This document shows, in pieces, positions 1 to 13,400 of a DNA stretch of 64,000 nt. The DNA comes from Taxillus chinensis (lineage: Eukaryota > Streptophyta > Magnoliopsida > Santalales > Loranthaceae), in NCBI GenBank assembly GCA_023512835.1, contig CM042088.1, forward strand, positions 54,247,579 through 54,311,578. Reading direction: 5' to 3'. The notes beneath the pieces were generated by a model. The model was not told the origin of the DNA. It did no database searches and was given only the letters and a program-made list of their open reading frames with translations. Each line of letters starts with the position of its first letter. The first letter of the stretch is position 1. Both the position numbers and the translations under genes were made by a program.

Positions 1-3000
1 CCAGCCAATTCTCCTTACAAGCTCTCCTGTTGATTCTTCAGATTCCACAAAGATGGCTGCTTTTAACATTTCCAGCAAAAACCTGCAAGGGAGGCTGCTT
101 TTCTCTTCAGGCAACAACCTCACAATCAAATCCACTGTCGATTTACACTTCACTAGATCAGACCCCAGGATCATACTTTTGCTGAAACCTGGCAATCTTC
201 TAAAAGCAAAAGCTTCAAGGGCCTGTCCAACCACTTTCTTAGGAACTGTACCTTTGGAACTAATAGCCATTATTACTCGTTCATAGAAATCAATTTCAAG
301 TTCACACAAATCCTCAACCCACCAGTCTTTTGGGACTGTCGGACGACCCATGATGCCATTGTAGTTTTGGTCATTCCCATTTTCTTCGGGGAGCTTCTTC
401 CAGTTATACGTATAGGACCAATCTACCTTGGAAGTATCAACAGAAGCCCTAGATGCTATAGTGTCAATGCAACGACTGGCAATCTTTATGTCCTCAGAAT
501 ATGGTGACAAGGATCGCGTAGTCTGGAGAACAATTATTGAATCCTTCCAAGTGTGGAAAATGCTAGTGTTAAGGAAGACTTCGATCTTGTATATAAGGTT
601 ACCTTTCTCAACAGCTTCATGCATCCCCAGATACTCAGCCGCACAGCGAGCAGCAATGACATTATAGGCATTGAGTGTGACACTCATGCCATAACAAAAT
701 TTCGCACATATCTCAAATGCGAAGGGCCCGCCAGGAATATCATGGATGTAAATTTCATCTCTGTTTCCTTCAACAGCAAGGACAACTAGCTTCTGCAAAG
801 AAGAACTCTTGGACAAAAGTGGAAACTGGAGGAACAGATTATTCCATCAGTCTTACAATGAAAGAGATGAACAAATACATACACCAAAAGGGCAATCCAT
901 GGTTGATGTATGTTAATGTCAACAAGCAAGGATGAACCCATTTTTCTAATTTTGTGCTTTTCCTAATAGTCAGCTTTACACAATTAAAACCTAATATAAA
1001 CTCGTGTTGAACAATGTTTTCGGTCTCTTCAATAATGTCATGTAAAAAAAATATCAATATCATTGTTAATTTAAACCCCAATAAAAATTATTAATATAAT
1101 TTACAAATGACATAAAAGTTGGACATGTTTGGAAAATGTTTTATGACTGAACATTAATATGTCAAAATAACTATATGTTGGTAAAAGTTCAAACCCATAT
1201 TTGCTATATACTTGGCTCGTGAGCACCTAAGTCCACATTGCCCATTAAAAAGGATAGAAACAGTTGAGGCAGATTGAAGTTACAGTGTTAAATGCATGGA
1301 GATGAATTAGTGATTTGAAATCAGAGAATAGTGGGAGAATGATATGGCCGTAGATCACCACATGAATATGTTCCATGTGCTGAGTGAGGACCATTTAAAC
1401 AAACTACTTGCATGAAACAAACTTGACACAGATTAATAGGTCCAAGTACCTTGTGCAGATAAAATTTCATTTGCCCAATATGAACGGTGATATCAGTTGC
1501 TAACTCGTTTGCCACATACCTGCAGAATGGAATGTTATAATTAGATATAGAGGCAAGATACTAGAATATGTTTAAAAGCTGACGAATGAAAATATATATT
1601 TACTTTCATTTCCTTTCTAAAATGCTATTGGCAGTAAAAATAATATAACAAACATAAATTGACATGAATAAAAAAAACTTGTAGCATGATTAAAATTTCA
1701 AAATTTATATGAAGAATTGCATTTTCAGTTAATTCAACCTTAGAAATAAAATCTTGACCTAGCAATGTTTAAATGGAAAATCTTACCCAGACTCAACTTC
1801 AAGCCATTATCATTAAAAATTCAATTGTCATAACAGGTCACAGAGCCACAAAAGAGTAAAATTTCAGCTCAAGTTGGACAATGTTACAGTTCATTTCAAC
1901 CACAACAACACTGTACAAATTTTCTACCAGTTCCAAACTAATTTGTTCCGACCTTAAAGCATTCCCTATACAAAAATTGTAAAAGACATTAAACAAAGAT
2001 GGACAGTCAGGGTACTGTCCAGTGTGTAGCTGTTATGAAGTTGGTCAATGTTAAAGCTTCATTTCAAACAATTTACTTGTGCGAATTAGTTTGGATGGAT
2101 AATATTATTATACTATTAATTTATTAATAATAGATTAAATGATTTGATGATTGATGTATTAATATTGTTTTAATGCTAATTTTAACAAAACAAGTTTGAT
2201 GAGCAAGCCAAATGAGGTGAAATGTTACAGCTCATTTCAATTTTAAGAGTTCATTTCAAACCCAAAGACATGGTACAAAATTTTCCTATCTTTTCAAGCC
2301 ATTGTCATAAGAAACTGAAATGTTATAACAGCTAAAAGAGCCACAAAAGAGTAAAAATTCAGTTCAACCTGGTCAATGTTACAGCTCATTTCAATCCCAA
2401 AGACACTCGGCACAAATTTCTGCCAGTTCCAAACTATTTAGTTGAGACCTTAAATTATTGTAAAGCTGGATGGCCAGCATACCATATGTCGTGTAGACAG
2501 GTTAGAGAACACCTAAATGGTATTTTGTATTTTAAAATTATTTTTAATAAACATTTGCACACAAACATGATAATATCACAATATTTCTAAATGGTTTTCA
2601 TATTTATAATGATTGAACTTTTTTTTTTCTGAAACAATAATTTATATATTGTTTACATATAGTGAGGGATAAAAACAAAGAAGAATAGTTCCAGTATTTA
2701 GTTCAATCACTGAAAAATACATAATAATCACAAACAAGATGAAAGAGTTGATACATAAACTTGTAGTATCACTTTTAATATTATTTCATAATTATCAGAA
2801 GGGAAAAAAGAAGTCAAAGTGTCTGCTTAAGCCGGACAAAGAAAAACAACTAGGCGACATTTTTGGGTGGGAGAAGGCAATGGAGGTACTGCTTTGGTCT
2901 AAATGGCCGTCTAGAATATCTTTTGGAACTATGCCCTATAGGCTCAAAACCACCAGCTATGAATACCCGTAGTTTACACTCGATTCAAGTTCTTAGTCCT

Positions 3001-3890
3001 ATAAATAAACCTTGGAGAGTTCCTAAGCCTACTAAGAAAAAGTTCCAGAATTATAAGTGGCCCTAATCATATTCCAAATAAACTTCAATGCACCTACATC
3101 ACAATCCAGTTTTCTATAAAAGGCCATGAGTCAAAGTACTTACTCCTTCTGGCTCCATCTATGTTTATAAAGGGCCATCAAATTAAGTAATTTACGCTTG
3201 GGGATCCATTTATATTCTCCAACGGAGATCAACTTCTCATTTTAAACCTTCTGTATTCACTAAAATTGCTCTTCCATGTTGTGTAACACACTAACACAGC
3301 AGAAATTAGTATCTAGTAAAGAATTTAATGTTTCAGTATCGTTTTAGAGCAGGAAATATAATCAAGCAAGCATCATTATTTGTAAAGTTGGTCAATTTAA
3401 GACATAAATATCCTCACAGAAAACTATCGAGAGAATCACAAAGCAGCAACCACCGCTAGCATCAACTAGACTAATTGTTTCAAACCAATTGCGGACTTCA
3501 GGGAATAAAAAAAACACCCAAGTCGTCCGGAGCAAATCTAAGCTGGAGACCAATCAAACGAAACCAGTGGAGCGACTACCACAGGGAGCTGCTCATTAGA
3601 GCGATTCCAATGTTGACAAACCAATTCAAACTGCGAAATCATTAAGTGGGTGGCGTTCACCCATACAAAATGCACAAAGTCAACAAAAAGTACAGCCAGC
3701 CAGTAGATTCACGGGTAGAAATTTAAAGAAAAAAAAAAAGAGCCATGCCAGTCCAACTTAAAAGCACTCAGCTCAGGAGAGGGAAAATGGGGTGAAACCA
3801 TCTAAGGGTCAGAGATTAGAGATCTCACCGAATATTTTTCCCATCATTCTGGAACAAGTCCGGTTTGGATCCAAGTTTCATGAACTTCAT
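1..3890 (-). CDS. NPH3/RPT2-like BTB-POZ protein, 5' part of gene (3' end outside window)
   Basis: NPH3/RPT2-like (NRL) proteins are plant-specific signalling adaptors, often at the plasma membrane, that act with phototropins, auxin signalling or cullin-3 ligases. The visible coding sequence has three exons: 3890-3829, 1519-1450 and 825-1, with GT-AG introns and consistent phase, giving 319 residues before the window ends. It starts MKFMKLGSKPDLFQ, the usual N-terminus of the NPY/At1g67900-like NRL clade. The BTB domain covers about residues 24-130 (ATDITVHIG, FYLHKFPLLSK, IPGGPFAFEICAKFCYG, AARCAAEYLGMHE). The NPH3 domain begins near residue 210 (KDWWVEDLCELEIDFYERV) and continues past the edge; full proteins are about 600 residues. 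No frameshift or stop is seen, so the gene looks functional. Which clade member it is cannot be settled without the C-terminus. Confidence 0.93.
1798..2454. repeat. Diverged direct repeat inside intron 1 of the NRL gene
   Basis: Two copies of about 160 bp, 1798-1958 and 2293-2454, share blocks such as gagccacaaaagagtaaa, caatgttacag, tcatttcaa and ccagttccaaacta in the same order. A third partial copy lies around 2219-2290, and a short piece lies near 2043-2070. This looks like a local tandem duplication within the 2.3-kb first intron. The rest of the intron is AT-rich; the short open frames around 2740-3066 have no recognisable protein similarity. Confidence 0.7.
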
Positions 3891-4200
3891 CTCGGCAGAG
3901 GAAAATAGCTCCCTCTACCTATGCCTCTAATACCCAACAAGCAAACCTTCTCCCCAATCCACCAGCTCAGTGCAAAATCCACAACTACCAAGTCCACTGG
4001 GCTCAGCACCACAAAACATCCCACATGGAAACTGAATATGGTACCCAAAAAAAAAAGTCTTGTGGGGGACCAAATTTATGAATGCGGGAACTTTCAAGGT
4101 GGGATGGAGGCAGAGGATATATGCTGTTGGTCTGGCTAAATCTTCACTACTATCGAGAGAGGGGGGGCAAGGAGGGAGAGGAGAAGGAAAAGTAGATGGG
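3891..4200 (-). promoter_or_regulatory. Probable 5' leader and core promoter of the NRL gene
   Basis: The stretch directly upstream of the NRL start codon is less AT-rich than what lies beyond 4400. It contains a pyrimidine-rich patch on the coding (minus) strand, seen as GAGAGAGGGGGG and GGAGAGGAGAAGG on the plus strand at 4155-4190. Such Y-patches are common near plant transcription starts. No clear TATA box was found, so the start site is not placed. Confidence 0.35.
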
Positions 4201-6840
4201 TAGTGTCGGGGGTTTCAAAAATGGGCTGTCTTGCATGGGTCAGATAACCAGTAAAGGTGTGTTTCCTTGGTCGGCGGCTGCGGGCACATCCAGTCAGCAG
4301 AGGAGACAGTCAAAAACACGAGACACATCACGGCACCACCACTCTTTAACCATGTTAAGTTATTACCGGTATTTTGTTTTATGAATTTAGTTATAATTTA
4401 AAATAATTTTAATTGGATAGAAAAAAAATATTTTTAAAAAAACGATGGGTTTAAATAATAAAAATTTAAAAAAATAAAAATATTATTTAAATATTCTAAT
4501 AAAATTGAGGTTACGAATTCATTTCCAATACTCGCTTTTTAACTTTACTTCAATTACTCAAATTTAGATTTAAAAATAAAAAGTACTTAGAAATAGTTTC
4601 TAAAAAAACTATAATATTTATTATTTTAAAAATAATTTTGAAATATATATTATTATTAAATTAAAGTAAGCTCAAATTGAGTTTATCATTTTTAAAAATG
4701 ATATTGAATTCTTATATCAAATAACCTCTTATATTTATCAAAGAGTTTTTTGAAAATTATTTTAAATATGGTTTTGATATCTCACCGGATAAAACAATTG
4801 AATGACATAATTGGATTGTTTCTTCTCGACATTGAGCAAATACCACATGTATTCGGCTGTTCATTCGGTTAAGAAACTTTATTGGTTAAATTTTAAAAAT
4901 TAATATTATATAATATAATCTTTTATAGCAGTAGAGAAGAAAATGGGATGAAAAATATATTGAACTAATATTTTGGGATGACTTTATTCATAAAATCTTT
5001 AAGATACTCTTAAAATAATCAAAACTCAATAGGCCACAAGCATAAATCTAACGTCACTCACTTTTTTCATCTTCTTCTATCAATCCTACACGCACATTTT
5101 TCCTTTTTACTGTCTTTCAAGTATAAAGCTTGTGTCGCAAGATTCATATAACTGCGAATAAGTGCTTGACTCTTGTTTATAGTTCCAAGTTGCTCCAGAT
5201 GCTAGGCTACGCATTGATAAATATATAAATAAAAGTTCAACGCTCGGGCATTTAAGTTGGAAAAAAATAATACAGGAAAAGAGCAGCATCTCGGTATCAA
5301 TTGAAATAAAACCACCAAAGTGGTAAAAGAGAAACATCTTTCTTTTTTAAAAAACAGAAGAAAATAAAAGAAGTTACTATGACCACGATCCTGAGTTAAA
5401 TAAAAATTTAGCCTCAATTGTTAATACAAATTAAATGACTCAAATTAAAAGTATCTATGACAAAAAAATCAAATAAAAAACTAGGAGAAGAAAGAGCAAT
5501 AAAAGCCCATGTTGTTTTCTTAAAAAATATTATTAAACATTAATTTTTTCCAGTCTTGGGAGTTAAAATTGAAATACTAATATTATAAAATATGTCTTGT
5601 TAGCTTTTTCTAAATACAAAGTTAAACGGAAACGGACATGACCTGTTTTGATTTGACAAAAAGAAAATAGTTCATTTTCATTTGTCCATCCCAACTCATT
5701 ATACACACACCTAGCCACAATGCTATTTTTATCTCCTCTGTTTTTCATCTCCGCCTTACCTCTGCCATATTCGCAAATCATTAAACTTCTTTTTTTACCA
5801 ATTCGACCCCAAGTCTACTAGAATTCCAGCATTGCTTGTCACCATCTTGCCGTTTTAGAATGATTTGGTTAGTTGTGGTTAGTACATTCAAATGCTTGAG
5901 AACTGAAATTAGGGTTTGAAATTTAAATTGGAGATTTTTGATATTGACTTCAATTCATAAAATTGGGGTCTATTCTTACTAATTCACTGCTCATTTGTAA
6001 TTTTGTTACTCCAGATTATATGGTTAACTTGTTGAAGCTTTGGATTGATATTGATATTGGAAATTTCGGTTTATTAGAAATTTTGATAGTTTATTGAGTG
6101 TAAGTTGCGAATTCTTATTACTAATTTTAATATATTAGCAACAGTAAAATATGATTAATAGTCTAAGTTATGAAATGTGAATAGTAAATTTTAATTTGTT
6201 CTATGATTTGTGAGGTGGGCTTTAGCAACACGGGGGAAATTAGAATTTTTAATTTTAATTATTTTTAAAGGTAATTGTTTAGAAATGAGAAGCACCCTTT
6301 TTTAAATGCGAATAGTTATTTTCTAAAGCACGGTTCATTTTTTTTTTGTACTTTCAATAATGGTAGAATATACAATAATCTGCACTATTTTTCTATTCGT
6401 TTCAACGTGAGTTTTGGCATGTTTTCTATTCCGTTTTTTGTAGTAGTATATTGCACCATATAATATTTCTGGTATTACATGTGATATGAATCCTCATTGT
6501 CATTAATCAATAATTTATCAAATTTGGTTCAAGAGATACTTGTACAAACTTTGGTTCCTCTCATTTTAGGCACTCCTCAATATAAATTTACACTCCTAAA
6601 TTGATGAGTTTGAGTTCCAATCCATTAATTTTTGATTCTTCCATTAATTATCTTGTTAATCAAAGTACTTATATAAATCAATTTATAAATTAACCTGACA
6701 TAATATTATTAATTTATTAATGATATAATTTTTATGCTAATTTTAGTAAAATGAGTTTAGTTATTAAGTATAAATGTGTTTTAATGACGTGGGATGTGGG
6801 TAGAATGAGCTTAAATGAATTCAAATATATTAGTTAAAGC
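4201..6840. other. Intergenic, AT-rich, no gene recognised
   Basis: Both strands were read. The open frames here are short and low-complexity, with no recognisable motif. A somewhat less AT-rich patch at 5640-5960 (pyrimidine-rich, then TTAGGGTTTGAAATTT) resembles a plant 5' leader, but no coding exon could be joined to it. Confidence 0.6.
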
Positions 6841-7160
6841 TATCATAAAACTGTCGTAAGTTTGAAAACTCAAAGACTCAAAGCCTTAAGGAAGTAGAGT
6901 GGTTATTGTGCGTTATCCAGTCAATTGGTTAATATTGGAAAACTCAAAACTTAAATAGTCAAAGTTCTTTCGAAGCTATTAAGTGTAATATCTTATTCAA
7001 ACTCAAAAACTCAAATAATGAATGTTCAAAGGCTCAGCCCAAAGTGTTAATCATTTGAAGTTTATTGAGCTAAGAGAAAAACTCAAAGACCCAAAGGATC
7101 GAAGTAACTCAAAGTGGTGAGCTAAGTAAACCCTCAAAAGTCAAAGTTAAAGGCTTAACT
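6841..7160. repeat. Degenerate ACTCAAAG-rich array
   Basis: The motif ACTCAAAG or AACTCAAA recurs at irregular 10-40 bp spacing (for example ACTCAAAGACTCAAAG near 6869, ACTCAAAGACCCAAAGG near 7080, AACTCAAAGTGG near 7107). A similar array in opposite orientation (CTTTGAGTC) lies at about 48750-48850. Both are probably pieces of the same class of dispersed repeat, perhaps LTR sequence, but the element ends are not visible. Confidence 0.45.
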
Positions 7161-7856
7161 CTTGAGGTATCACACAATTTAGTGGCGGGATTTAAGTATT
7201 TTGTTAAGGATAGTGGCACACACATGTACTGTATAATTATTTTATTCACACAATTAGAAATTAAGTAAGGGAATTTTGAAAAGATTTAAGCAATCAACTT
7301 TTGAGCATGTGGAAAAGGGGCTTTCAAGAAAAACAATCAAAAACACAAGAAAAAAAAATCTCAAGTGAGTTTTTATGGTGAAACTTCTTCCCAAGTGTTG
7401 TGTGCACGAGACTATATATCCAGAGCTCATTACATTAAAGATCAAACCTCTGAGAATAATCAACTTCATCTAACACATACCAATTAGTAAGCTTTTTTTA
7501 AGATCATTAGATTAACCAATACGACTTGCAAAAGCAAGTCTGGGAATACTTAACAAATTGTTCTTTCATACAGTTTGTTTCTCAATGTTTTATAAATTAA
7601 TTGTAATTAGTCCTAGTTTGACTTAAAAGAGTATTCGTCATTGGATATGAAGTGTACTAGTATAGGTTTATATTGTAAATACTCATATCTAAGGTTGTAA
7701 TCGTCTTTAGTAATTAATCCTCCTGTATTTAATGTACTCACTTCATATGTGAAGAGAAATTTCTTCTAGATTCTTTATATTTTTCATTGTACCTTTAAGA
7801 TTGCAAAAGTGATAAGCTTTCATGATAAAAGTTTATTCACCCCCCCCCCCCAATGG
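7161..7856. other. Intergenic, no gene; ends in a 12-base C run
   Basis: No coding region is seen. The stretch has mixed composition and could be part of a decayed LTR. It ends in a run of 12 C at 7840-7851, just before the left edge of the hAT relic. Confidence 0.5.
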
Positions 7857-8352
7857 TTAGAAAAAACAGGCTAAGGCACCGCCTCGCGTGCCTTGGCTCT
7901 AACCCATGTGGAGGTGCCGCCTAGTAACCCAATTTTCACGACATCCGAATAGTACGGGTGAGGCGGGATTTGTTATCGCTTTTGGGGGTAATGTGTGATG
8001 GGTATAGGTTCTCAAATAGTATTTGGGACGAGGCGCCCACGATGCAACCTTGGTAAAGTTTTAAATAAGTTAAAAAAATGTATGTGGCTAACCTAATATC
8101 TCGTGTCCTTTCCTGATCTCATCGCCACATCGAGACTCAAAGTTGCCTTGTCATCATCAACGACGCATTTAAATAAAAGTCAACCAAAATGGTTTCCCTA
8201 GGCATGATGTAAAAAAGGAACCGAGTTTGTGTCGAGTCAAGCCTGCAAGCCCTCCAGCTTCCTTCTCTGTCATCGTCTAAGCGTTGTCATCCAGCGTTTC
8301 CCTTATGCCATCCAGTCATCGATAATAACCTCAAGGTCCCGATATTGGTCAT

Positions 8353-8372
8353 GGGGGGGGGGGGGGGGGGGG
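8353..8372. repeat. Homopolymer run of 20 G
   Basis: Twenty consecutive G lie inside the left non-coding flank of the hAT relic, preceded by GGTCAT and followed by CACACCG. Runs of this length are error-prone in sequencing, so the exact length is uncertain. Confidence 0.9.
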
Positions 8373-8645
8373 CACACCGTTAGTACGCCCAATCATCCAA
8401 CGTCCATTGTCTAGCATCCAATCATCATCCGAGACTCTGAGGTGAGTTAACTTAAATGGTAAGTCACAATTTATATCAAATTTAAATTAAAGAGTTAATT
8501 AATTTTAGTTTAATTACCATACGATCTAGCTTATTGTCTATAATTAATTACTCTATAACTAATTACTCTTGAATATACTCTATAATTATTTTATTTAAAA
8601 TTTTAATTATGTTTATTCTTGTAAATTTAGTTTACTGTCTGTGTA

Positions 8646-11208
8646 ATGGCAAACAATGAAAGAAGAGATTCTGTTTGGAAAATATGGAATGAAATAGAGT
8701 TGGATAAAAAAAGGATATAAGTATATTCATTGCATCTTTTGTGAAAAAGAAATCAGGGGAGGAATATTTCGATTAAAAGAACATTTGTCCAGTAAAAGAG
8801 AAAATGTTGCCCCATATCTGAAAGTTATACAGGAAGTTAGAAATGAAATTAAAACAAATTGAGGAATCGGGGAAGTTAAAGAGAATCCATCAAGTAGTTA
8901 GAGAGGAAATAATTGATAAAATCACAACATTAAATAGTAGATCTACAATGGGATCGACTAGTGATGGTGTAACTCAAAGAGTAAATAAGGAACCTATGGA
9001 TAGATTTCTTGGAATTGTGGGGGATGATGTTGATAAAATTGATGAAATAAGGGAAAATGAAAAAAAAAGACTTACCGCAAAAAAATTACGTGATAAAGTG
9101 TGTATGGAGATCGGCCAATGTTTCTTTGACAATGTCATTGCTTTTAATGTTGTTGATAGTCCTTCATTTGTTAGCATGTGTTAGGCAATTAGTCGATATG
9201 GAATTGGTTTAAAAGTGCTCAACAGCTATGAATTGAAGACAAACATTTTAAAAAAGGAGGAAGAGAACACTAAAAATATGGTGCATAATATGGAAAAGAT
9301 ATAAGAACAAACAGGAGTTTCTATATTATCAAATAGATAGAAAGATATAAGGGGTAGACAATTGATCAATATTCTTGTGGATAATCTGTATAGCACGGTT
9401 TTCTTACATTCTATTGATGTCAGTGATGCAGTGAAAATGTAATGCTTATATTTTAATTATTAGATGATGTTGTTAAATAAATTGGAGAGAATCTCGTAGT
9501 TCAAGTGGTAATTGATAATGCTTACTACAAAAAAACTGGAGAAATGTTAATGAAGAAGAGGAAACAGTTATGGTGGACACCATGTGCCACACATTATGTA
9601 GGTTTGATTCTTAAAAAAATTGGAGAACTATCCCAACATTAAATGGCCTTGAGAAAAATCAAGCAGGTATACTTCATTCTTGTATATATTATAAATTTCT
9701 TCTAGAATTTTATAGTAACTGTTTTCATATGCTAATTAAATTGTTTTAATAAGTGAGCTATTTTTTTATAATTATGAATGGATATTAGCGTTGATGAGAA
9801 AGTTCACTCAAAAGGACTTGGTTCGACCTGCTCTTACTAGGTTTGTTATTGCGTACTTAACATTGCAAAGTCTATATAAATTACGTGAGCCTTTGGAGCC
9901 AATGTTAACTTCATAATAGTGGAGGGAAAGTACATGGACAAATAAAGCAGGAAGGAAAGAAGTAAAAAAAATATTATAAGGGATGAGAATTTTTGGTTTG
10001 TTATGTATTATGGATTGAAGACAACTTGACCTCTTATTAATGTGTCGAGATTGACTTATTTGGATAAGGTGCCTGGAATGGGATTTATTTATGGAGCAAT
10101 GGATGTGGCTAAAGAGGAGATTGTCAAAAATTTAGGAAATAAATATGGAGCTTATAGTGAGATTTGAAAGATCATTAACTATAAATGGGATTTCCAATTA
10201 CATTGCTCTTTACATGTAGTCGTTTATTTTTTGAATCTTACATTTCAATATTCAGAAAATATGTCCAATCATCCAAATATTAAGAGTGGATTATTGAGGT
10301 GCATGGAAAAGTTAATACCAAATTATATAGAAAGAGAAAAGACTTGTCTATAAATAGATTTTAGACAAAAGAAAGGGTTGTTTAACTTCGACTTGGCAAA
10401 ATTTACTGTGCACAAACATCGTCCTAATATGTGAACTTCTCTTTCAAGTAGTGTTCAATTATCTATTTATTTTCTTAGTACCTGAATTGTTAACTCTCAC
10501 TTGATATTATTATAGATGATTGGTGGGTTGAATTTAGAGATCAAACTCAAAGCTTAGACCTTTTGTAGTAAGAGTTTTAAGTCTTACTTGCTCACCATCC
10601 GGTTGTGAGCAAAACTGGAGTGTATTTAATTAGATATGTATGTATTTAGAAACTTAAAATATTTACTATGAATTTCAATTTTTTTCATACTAATTTTATT
10701 TTAATTAATATATTTAGATTCATTCTAAAAGAAGAAATCGGTTGGTCACGGAGAAACTAAATTCATTGGTGTAAGTGATGTATAATAGAAAGTTGAGAGA
10801 AAAATTTATTAGACAACAAAACTTGTCTGATGATGTTGATTCTTTACTTTCTATTGATGTGCCTTCCGATAATGAGTGGATAGTTAGGGAATATGATACT
10901 GATAATACTTTTACATGTGAACCAAGTGGAAGTACACAAAGAAAAATGGTTGGATATTCACGTAAGTTTACTAATGTTTAATAATTATATAAAGTGATTT
11001 TATTATATATTGACCTATAAATTCATACATAGTTCTATGTTACATCAAATTGTTTTGATGTAGGAAAAAAAAGGGCATTGCCATTGAAGTGGAAAAGGAA
11101 CTAGAGTTGAATGACTTATCTAATGATGAATATGAAGCTAAAGAACCATATTGGGATCTTAACTATCATCCATTAGACATGAATGATAGTTTATTCAAAG
11201 AACATTAG
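8646..11208 (+). pseudogene. hAT transposase pseudogene
   Basis: From the ATG at 8646 the frame reads a BED zinc finger (YIHCIFCEKEIRGG, then FRLKEHL and EVRNEI), a DUF659-like middle (about 9100-9660, ending near WWTPCATH), and a hAT dimerisation region at about 10570-10630 containing SGCEQNWSVFN, followed after a probable intron by HSKRRNRLVTEKLNSLV. These blocks are in the order expected of plant hAT transposases. The frame has many stops and shifts, for example directly after the first 24 codons and again in the dimerisation block. No function is expected. Confidence 0.8.
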
Positions 11209-11450
11209 ATTGTATATTTATTTAAGTTATTAAATTTTTGGGTTTCATGTATAATAAAAACTTAAATTAGAATTTGAGTGAGTTTGGACTTCATTTCATA
11301 ATTGTAGTATGGTTTTATTATTTTAAAACTAAGTTTGTTAATTTTATTTTATACGTTTTGTATATCTTAAAAAAATCATCAACGGTTGAGGTGCTTGCCT
11401 CAACTGTACTAAGGCGACCGCCTCGGCATACAATATCAAATTCATATCAT

Positions 11451-13017
11451 ACCGCGTTATGTATTTTTGAATATTGACCCCCTTTCCCCTTCTAGACTTA
11501 CTTACTGTTGGGACCTACAAAATATATTTAGCTTATAGTAACTTAAACCAACCTAAAAGCCCTAACCGAATATAATTCAAAGTTCATTTCAAAAATCAAC
11601 ATGAAATTGAGTTCAAATAATTTTAAACTAGTTTGGCTATACCAACAAACTAAAGTTACATATTTATCAATGAATATACTAATTTACACATTACTAGTTA
11701 GATGATACGTATTTGCAACACAATGTCTTTTTATGTGCTCTTATTTTATAGACATTCTTTTATATAAATTTTATTTTAACAATTACTATATTTATTTTAG
11801 TCATTATATAATATCAAAAAAATAGTAATATTTTTTTATCTATAAATAAATAATAGAACAAAGTAAAAATCAACCAACATTCCAAATATAAAAAATAGCC
11901 AAAAAAATTGTATGAAAATAAATATTAATTAGATCAATTTATTTTAAGCATGGTTATGCATATTATTATATGTAATACATATTTACTTATCTAATAAAAT
12001 TATATTTAGAATTTTTAGTACTATAACATAATTATTATCACTTTTATAACATTTACATAATGTTATATTGCCTACATATAACAATTTTGTTATAATATAG
12101 AGTAGTTTGATTTTTGTTAAGTTAAACTTTTTTGATTACTTGTTAAATATTTTAAGATTCTATTAAGTTTATTTTTTGTATTTCTACTGAATTTATTCAT
12201 TAATTATTACCTATTATTCATTTGTTTACATTGGTAATATATTTAATTATTTTAAATTAGTTAACCATTTCATGTTTAGTAAATAAATTTTATTTAATTA
12301 TGATCTTCTAGCTAATTAACAGTTGTTATGTTTTTTTTATTCTACTGATTTGATTATATTGTGTCTTTTTTATTAATATATTCCAATAAATATGAAGTTT
12401 TATTCGTAAATTATGGCTTTATTATTTTAAATGTATATGCGTATATATATATGGGGTGAAACAAAAAATATAAATATTTTATTAAATTACTTAATTTATT
12501 TTAGGAATATATTTTATTATTTTTAATTAATTGATAGATTTATTATTAAAATGAATTTATTTGATTAAAATATCCTAGAAAATAAAAAGTCATAATCGTC
12601 TAACTTTGCTTTTATTATTTTTATATATATAATGAAATATATTAGAATAATTATAATAACAGAGTTGCCAGTGTACTCTATAATAGTTTTTTAAAATATA
12701 GTGTTTTAAAAGAGTGAAAAAAACATATTTATATGGCAATTTGTTTGTCAATTATTACGCTAATGGTAGGTTTTGAAGAGTTTGAATTTGCTGAAAAGTA
12801 GCCTTAGCTTACCACCGTGAAAATTTGAGTAATTTCGGTGTTAAGTTGATATTTATTTTAGAAATTAACCATTAAATTGAATATTCATATAGTATGTATC
12901 ATGTCTGTAAAATTTTATGATGATCTAACGGTTAATTTATGTGCAAATTGAATTAGAAAAAATCTAAATTAAAATAAATTAAATTTAACTTATTTTAATT
13001 TAGACTTTTTCTGACCC
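11451..13017. other. Intergenic, strongly AT-rich, nothing recognised
   Basis: About 1.5 kb of very AT-rich sequence with no coding-like frame, no terminal inverted repeats that I could pair and no RNA gene signature. Confidence 0.6.
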
Positions 13018-13400
13018 GGAACATATCCGGAACATCAGAAATTTGGAACATCACTACTTCGGAACATCACAAATCCGGAATATCATTAATCCAGAGCATC
13101 ATTAACCCGGAACACCATTAATCCGGAATTTCACTAATCCAGAACATCCTGGTCAAATCGGGAATATCCTGGTCAAATCCAGAACATCTTAGTCAAATCT
13201 GGATCATTAATGATCCGAATTAAAGGATCCGAGCCTCCACTAGCACGGAATAAGACATCTGTGTCTCCATTCGCGCAAACTAAGGCATCTGAGACTTCCA
13301 ATCATCCAGACTAAGCTCCATGATACGGAGTACGGCGTCCGAGCTATCACTAATACGGAATAAGCTCCCACTAATCCAGATTGACTTCTAGTACGGATCA
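13018..13400. repeat. Minisatellite with 16-bp units passing into 20-bp and longer units
   Basis: Units begin at 13029, 13045, 13061, 13077, 13093, 13109 and 13125: seven in a row at exactly 16 bp, consensus GGAACATCATTAATCC. Three 20-bp units follow at 13141, 13161 and 13181 with TGGTCAAATC inserted, then a last GGATCATTAATGATCC at 13201. From 13217 to 13400 looser units with CGGAATAAG, ACATCTG and CTCCACTAA continue at about 20-30 bp. The array contains CCGGA and TCCGGA sites and stands out from the AT-rich flank. Confidence 0.85.

Larger units (their letters stand above)
7857..11450 (+). mobile_element. Decayed hAT DNA transposon (BED finger/DUF659 type)
   Basis: A degraded hAT transposase reading frame (8646-11208) is flanked on both sides by GC-richer sequence with the AGGC/GCCTCG motifs typical of subterminal repeats in this plant hAT group: CTAAGGCACCGCCTCG near 7872 on the left, and TGAGGTGCTTGCCTC and AAGGCGACCGCCTCGG near 11386-11427 on the right. 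Exact terminal inverted repeats and the 8-bp target duplication could not be fixed, so the limits are approximate. The element is old and cannot be autonomous. A 20-base G run interrupts its left flank. Confidence 0.6.

Noticed and set aside
2739..3066. Two overlapping open frames in the NRL intron as a possible nested gene
   Set aside because: Low-complexity Lys-rich translation with no known motif, lying wholly inside a well-supported intron.
5640..5960. Possible 5' exon of an unknown gene, based on leader-like composition
   Set aside because: No initiation codon leads to a frame with recognisable content, and no downstream exon could be joined.
13018..13216. Regular short repeats that might be taken for a CRISPR array
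   Set aside because: Units are directly adjacent without unique spacers, and this is plant nuclear DNA; it is a minisatellite.
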